From Dactylonectria macrodidyma (lineage: Eukaryota > Ascomycota > Sordariomycetes > Hypocreales > Nectriaceae), in contig JAGMUV010000015.1 of the NCBI GenBank assembly GCA_020744425.1, positions 124,001 to 188,000 on the forward strand: a stretch of 64,000 bases of DNA. The letters run 5' to 3'. Below the pieces are notes generated by a model. That model searched no databases, was not told the origin of the DNA, and was given only the letters and a program-made list of their open reading frames with translations. Below, in pieces: positions 58,650 through 64,000 of the stretch (position 1 is the stretch's first letter; every line of letters begins with the position of its first letter). The position numbers and the translations under genes were made by a program.

Positions 58650-59966
58650 GGTTGGCTATACGATGTGGAATGGGTGAGGCGCGTGCTGTGGGTGCGACTG
58701 AGGACGCGGGGATAGGCGGCGGAGACAAGAAGGACGAGTTGCAAGTCGAGATGCTAGCTGAAATCGAGTTGATGTTGATACAGTGATGGTGGAGTTCTTC
58801 ATCAGTCCTAGGTACGCACCGAAACGTGGATGGGCCGGGATCTGGGGATGGAAGCTTGGGCCACCCCTCGATGCGTAATCGCCCAGGCAATGATGTAACT
58901 TTTTAGGGTCCAGTTCGATTCCATACCTCCCGTCGCGTCAACCTGCGGCTTTCGACCAAGATACAACGTGGAATATGGTAACTCTCTACGAGGCACTTAC
59001 CGGCAGACTCTGTATGTAAGGCTTTGGATCTCATCCAGTACACAAAACAAATAGGTGGGCATGGACCTCTTGGGCAGGTACTAGATGAAATCAAGTCTAC
59101 AACCACCCTCGCGTGCCCATGCAGCACACCACTCATGCCAAGTTACTATTTTCAATGGCGCTGCTGACCAGACTAACCAGCAAAACTTACTCCAGGTGCA
59201 CCTGACATAGTAAAAACTCACCGGCCAATGCCTACTTGGACAAAGGCCAAGAACCTGTGGCAGTGCTTCTTATTAAAGGCAGCTGATGGCCCAGCGTGTG
59301 TGCCAAGCACCCTCAGCTCATCATCCTCCCCTGCCATGGATCCATAACCCTGACCTAGACTCTCTACTTGGCAAACGCTCCCGAAATCCAAATCTCAACT
59401 TCCCTTCACACACCTGCTATTGTATATTTCATCCTTCCTCATCGTGCCACCATCTTTGTTGCCCTTTCTCGGTCCAACTTACAGCCTACGCGGTCGCCTT
59501 GCATTGCCCAGGCTCATACGATTGCTCATTTTATATTTCTCTTCCATTTGCTGTCTGGTCTGTCCAATCGCCATTGTTTGGCTGCTCAAAGCTCGGCGTC
59601 TATGGCCTAAAGAATACGCCCGCAGGCTGCCTGCCAACTATATACACAGAGAATAGGTATTACAACTGATATCCCGTCACGCCACTCTCCTTCTTCGGTT
59701 GTGGTGGCATGATTCCGCCTTCGGTTGACGAGGCTCGTTAATCTAGCTCTAAAAATCAGAGCAGCATGGCTTTTCGTTGTGTCTGACTTCTCGTCTCTCA
59801 GTCATAACTCTTCGTCTGGTGCTTGATTCCCTGTTCGAGTTCTCGCCATAGCCTGTCCGAGGCACGTCCGTCAAGTAATGGCTGCATGTCGATATTGCGA
59901 GGCACCCATCAGATCGCAAACATAACGTGTGTCATACTTCAGCCGCACAGCGACATCAGTGCACAC
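58650..59966. other. 1.3-kb intergenic region, no gene seen
   Basis: Promoter of the rhodanese gene (left) and 3' region of ERG5 (right), both on the minus strand. Frames up to 127 codons on + around 59286 are C/T-rich and without features. Confidence 0.55.
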
Positions 59967-61831
59967 TCACCATTTCCTCTTCTCGAAAGTCAGAGGGCAG
60001 TCGTCCTATAGCGTATTAGCTACCTCGTACACATTACCAATCGAAAGAATCGAAACTCACCATGGGGAAAATAGTGGCAAACACCTTGATCTCCTCTGAC
60101 CGGGGAGTGGCATGGTGCTTCCAGTCCAACATCAACGACGCCTTTCCGATGAGCAGCGCCAAGTTCAACTGAGCGTACTGCTGACCAAGGCAGTAGTGGG
60201 GACCAACGCCGAAAACCAGGTAGTTCTTCTTGCCCTTCTCCTCAGCATCGCCGGTGTAGTATCGCTCGGGGTCGAAGTAGTCGGGGTTCTCGTATACATC
60301 GGGGTCGTGGAGCGCCATGTAAGTCGTGGGGATCAGCATGGAACCTGCCAGGCATATCAGTTAGTACTCGGCACAGCGCAAACTCATTGGGGCAACAGAT
60401 CACAGAAACGTACCCTTGGGAACGGTGTAATTTTCACTGATAGGAAACGGCTTCTTAACCAGGTAGGGAACCATCAGGACCGGAGGTCGGTATCGCAGCA
60501 ACTCGCGGACGACGGCTCGGGTGTAAGTCAACGACTCAAGCTTATCCATGTTGAGCTCAGCAGTGATGTCGCCATCACGGACCTTCAGGTTCTCCTCTCG
60601 GACGCGGTCAAGGACGTCGGGTCGCTGGGCCATGATCTGAAACAGCCAAGTGCAAGCGCTGCTGGTTGCATCCTGTGAGGCGAAGAGAAAGGTGAAGATG
60701 GTCTGGGAGATCTCATAGTCGTTGAACATGCGGAGGAGTGGCTGGGGCTTCTCCAAGCCCTCAGTGTCGCCCTTCGCCTCGGCCTCGCGCCATCGCTCGC
60801 TGTTGATCATCTGCACAATCCACCCATCCATGATGCAGGTAACGTCGCCACCAGCAGCCATACGGACTTTGCTCTTGGCGGCGCATTTGGCAAACTCGCC
60901 CAAGACCATGTCAGCGGCCTTCTTGCCGTACCAAGTCTTGGTGTAGGGGATGATGATGGGGAAGTTGACGAGCTCGAGAGCGGCGGTGATAAGGTAATAG
61001 TCATCGGAAATCTTCTTGACGGCCTCATCTGAAATGTAATGGCCGACAAAGGAGCGGCAAGAAACGGCACACATGACATCACGGAACTCGGTCATGAAAG
61101 GCATAGGCTTGCCATCGTTCTCCTTGGTAAGTCTGACGAATCGATCGAAATAGGCGTTATACACCTCCTCCTGACCGGGCAGGTAACATTCGAGTGACTT
61201 GCGGGTGAAAAGATTGTTGAGACCCTTGCGGAAGTCGGTATGCAGCTTGCCGTCGAGGAAGACCCAGTTGTCGTGGCCGAGGAGCTTGTGCGCAACATCA
61301 ACGACGCAAGGCTTCACGTACGAGGGCGAGTTGAGGACCTTACGAGCCATGTCTCGGGTGGAGGCGATGACGACGAACCTGTGCAGAGCATGTCAGAGAA
61401 CTAGCACTATGGGGTCGGCGGAAGAAGCAATACTAACTTGTGGAAGACGGAGACACAGCTGAGGGGGCCGCTGGCCCACTTGGCATAGTACTCCTCAAAC
61501 TTGGGATCCATGGACTGGAGGAAGGGGCCGATGAAGGGCATTTTCCATGAAGGACCCTCAATGGAACCCTTTCTGAAGATGTAGCTGACTGTGAGACGAC
61601 CGGCGTTAGCGTGACGGATCGTTGGGCATTGGAGAGAAGGGAATCTCAAAGGAACGCACCCTGGTCATAGACGACACACATGGCGGCGAAGGTGAAGACG
61701 AAGGTCCAGATGCTGGCGTTGGAGATGGCGTCGACAACATAGTCGAGTTGGGGCGGGATGTTGACGTTGGCGTATTTTGCGTTGGCCAGGACGGACGTGA
61801 AGCCCGAGGCAGTGGAGTTGATGGCGTCCAT
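59967..61831 (-). CDS. ERG5: sterol C-22 desaturase, cytochrome P450 CYP61 (Erg5)
   Basis: Exons (complement) 61831-61660, 61588-61438, 61378-60414, 60344-60061 and 60005-59967 give 536 residues. It introduces the C22-C23 double bond late in ergosterol synthesis, at the ER membrane. An N-terminal membrane anchor (~38-55) precedes the P450 fold. [20 protein letters not shown] is the I-helix, ELLRYRPPV holds the ExxR motif, and [10 protein letters not shown] (474-483) is the heme loop with Cys481 as iron ligand. The I-helix and [18 protein letters not shown] stretches are those of CYP61 rather than CYP51. The last exon has only 12 codons ([12 protein letters not shown]) and restores the family's typical C-terminus. 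Start at 61831 (MDAINSTAS). It is the target-pathway neighbour of azole-sensitive Erg11 but is not itself Erg11. Confidence 0.95.
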
Positions 61832-64000
61832 TGTGGCTAATGGATGGGGAGACGACGGACAGGTCGAATCTACGCCGGGGCGATGCGAATCGGATCGAGA
61901 ATGAGCTGTGTCGCGTCACAAACTGCGGCCGAAGTTGACGAATCTAGTTTTGGTGTTGGTGCGTCGAATCTTAGGCGTGCGCCGAGCCAGACAAGAGGCA
62001 GACGGGAACCACCTTTTGTGCGACGGGGGCGGCGAAGGAGGTGACAGAAGGAACAGTCGACGGCCAAAGGAGTTGACGAGAACCTTTGGGGGGGAGGAGG
62101 ACTGGGCCTTGTAGGTGAAGAGAGAAAGAGGAAAAGAGAAGGGGGGTGGGAGTGGGAAAAGAAGGTTGAGAGGCCCGGCGATGGAGGGAGGAGGCGTTAG
62201 TAATTCCCGGGCAGGGCACCGCAGGCGCCGGTAGGGTCAGGCCTCAGGGCGCATTTAAAGGAGTGCTTTTGAAGGGTCCGGGTCCGTTGAATGTGTGTGG
62301 ATATGCATGGGATCCTAAAAGGGCCCGGGGCTCCGGGGGGGCAGAGAAGACCGAGCCAAGGGTGGGATTTTTCAGTGGTGGTGAAGAATGAGTGAGGAGA
62401 TGCATCGAGGTGGTGGACGAGACAAGGGTCACAATTTGACGCTTCCCGCGTATTCTCCACGCCGTCTTCTGTCACCTCTAGAAGTATCAGGGGGATGTTC
62501 GATGAAGCATCTGCATTATCTAGAGTTTGCGTCGTTGCTCTTCATTCTCCTCGCCTTCTTAACGGATTGATCCTGCTTCCTCGCTCTTGACCGGGGCCGA
62601 CCAGAGGTTAATACTGTCAACAATGGCGATGGGGGGGCGTGTGGTTGTCTTCAAGTGGATGCTCACGGTGGAGGCGCTTGGTGGGGAGTGCGGAATGGAT
62701 GTTACCACACGCCTTGCCTCTTCCCCGGTAGTACCTACGTTACCCTCTCTTCCCGCAGCACTAACGAAGTCACTTTGCGATTCGAAGCAGCATCAACAAC
62801 ACAGCAAGCAGATAGAAGTGTTGGCAGACGAGGCGCAACAGGGATGCGGCCGCTACTCTGGAACGCAACAGGGTTGGTCATCGCGAATGCTGGCAATACG
62901 ATAGGGATGGGCCGGGACAAAGGGCCGAGCCATGACGGAGGCAATTGCAGCAATGAATTGTGACAAGCCGATGGGCCCGGGGGGCGTGCAGATTGGACGA
63001 ACTACGACTTCGCCGCTCTGACTCTGGGCCCTCTGAGATGACGACAAGCACCACTTGTTGCTGGGCTTCATTTCAATCGCTTTCGGCTTTTTTTTTTTTT
63101 CGCAGGCTATCTCCATCGCGGGACGAACCCACCTTTTCGAATTTCCCATCATGGTCTAGCGCGGCAATTTGGTTGGGCAAGAAGCACGGTTCACCTCAAA
63201 CCATGGAAGGGCCGGCCACCTACACCTCTTCACTTTCCACACCTCTGCCGCCATCATTCATCACAGCGTGTGTGTGGCACAGGTGCAGCAACAGCACCTA
63301 AATAATGCATCGCATGGCGCGTCCCATGGGCACCCCCGACGTCCATCATTACGGGTAACCCAGCCAGCAGGCCTGTTGCCCCGCCGGCTACGCTGAGCTC
63401 CGGGGCCTAGGAAAACAGGCCACTCTGCGGCACCCGAAAGAGCAGGCGTAATACCGAGTACGTACAGTAAGCTGGTAAGTGCTTAACCTTGCCAGAGGCC
63501 CTGGCCGCCGGGAGTGAAAGCGAGATCGTCATCTGCTGTAGAGGTGCCGACCCCTCGGGCACAAACTCAATCAAATCAACTCAATTCATCCAAACAATCA
63601 ATCACCCAGTCAATCAGTCGAAAATCAATCGCTTGATCGGTCTCCCTTCTATCCCCAGGTTTGTTCCCAGCCGCGCTTCCTCTACTAGTTTCTTTCGCAT
63701 CTTGCATCTCGCATCATCGCAAATTCATCGTCATAACACGCCGCTTTAACATCTTGGCACCACCCCCCATGCCTTGTCCACCCCACACCGCCGCATCCAT
63801 CACAACTCCACCACTCACTCTCTCTAGTGCTATGCCACCATCCAGAATGCTTCCACCACCATCTCCACGCCTGGTCAGCGTGTCAGTAGCTTTCAGGCGC
63901 TGGTGGATTGATGGTGGATTGATGGTGGATTGACAGCAGATCCGTAACAGCATCTGGCGTACAGGTGCGACCTGGTATGTACGGCAGACAGCGTACCACT
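61832..64000. other. 2.2-kb region, no gene seen
   Basis: Upstream region of ERG5 on the left. On the right it is C/A-rich with CAATCAAT-like repeats (63560-63640) and may be the leader of a + strand gene beyond the window. It holds a 14-nt T run (63088-63101) and an 11-bp tandem repeat (63901-63933). Frames of up to 113 codons lack features. Confidence 0.55.
63901..63933. repeat. 11-bp tandem repeat, 3 perfect copies
   Basis: TGGTGGATTGA is repeated three times without change near the right edge of the window. Confidence 0.9.

Noticed and set aside
59967..61831. First impression of the P450 as CYP51/Erg11
   Set aside because: The I-helix [17 protein letters not shown], the [16 protein letters not shown] segment and the [13 protein letters not shown]-terminus fit CYP61/Erg5, and CYP51 signatures are absent.

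Overview
The window comes from the nuclear genome of a filamentous ascomycete (Pezizomycotina), most likely a Sordariomycete and possibly Hypocreales. The evidence is genes on both strands broken by 50-80 bp introns with GTRNGT donors and CTAAC-type branch sites, a one-piece nitrate reductase, an ERG5/CYP61 sterol C-22 desaturase, a ChsD-like chitin synthase, and an Hsp110 of the Neurospora Hsp88 type. The order-level placement is inferred from protein style, not from a search. There are 17 complete protein-coding genes, one 3' gene fragment at the left edge and one tRNA. I rebuilt the exons by hand; every spliced frame closes without an internal stop.

Layout: 1-463 3' end of an unidentified gene (+). 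1226-2257 YIPF6/Yip4-like (+). 3902-5504 RanBP1-domain protein, Yrb2/RanBP3-like (+). 6193-9729 Hrq1/RecQ4-type helicase (+). 11476-13045 Ca2+/H+ exchanger-like (+), convergent with 13477-16206 nitrate reductase (-). 17814-21568 Upf2/Nmd2 (+), divergent from nitrate reductase. 22975-25487 ChsD-like chitin synthase (+). 25880-25952 tRNA-Gly(TCC). 27763-30425 Hsp110/Hsp88 (+), convergent with 31468-34823 eIF5B (-). 36113-40598 MMS1_N/CPSF-A-like protein (-). 40599-45906 is 5.3 kb without a supportable gene. 45907-47336 TBC RabGAP, Gyp8/TBC1D20-like (+), convergent with 47596-49710 Vps52 (-). 51029-51949 eIF5A (+). 52771-54647 Rrn7 (+). 54943-55614 ubiquitin-eL40 fusion (+). 56556-57595 second Yip1-domain protein (+), convergent with 57912-58649 mitochondrial rhodanese (-). 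59967-61831 Erg5 (-). 61832-64000 no gene seen.

Most genes are conserved housekeeping genes: translation and RNA surveillance (eIF5A, eIF5B, eL40, Upf2), Pol I transcription (Rrn7), Golgi/endosome traffic (two Yip1 proteins, TBC GAP, Vps52), genome maintenance (Hrq1, probably the MMS1_N protein), cell wall and membrane (chitin synthase, Erg5), and nitrate use. There is no operon-like or secondary-metabolite cluster logic, and I found no CRISPR, no intact transposon and no new multi-gene system.

The best observations are at the level of gene structure and regulation. The ubiquitin-eL40 gene has its start codon split by an intron and carries a 7-nt microexon. A perfect NIT4-type palindrome with GATA elements lies upstream of nitrate reductase. 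Long poly-G/poly-C tracts flank and interrupt the MMS1_N gene. The 5.3 kb gene-poor block may hold a gene relic.
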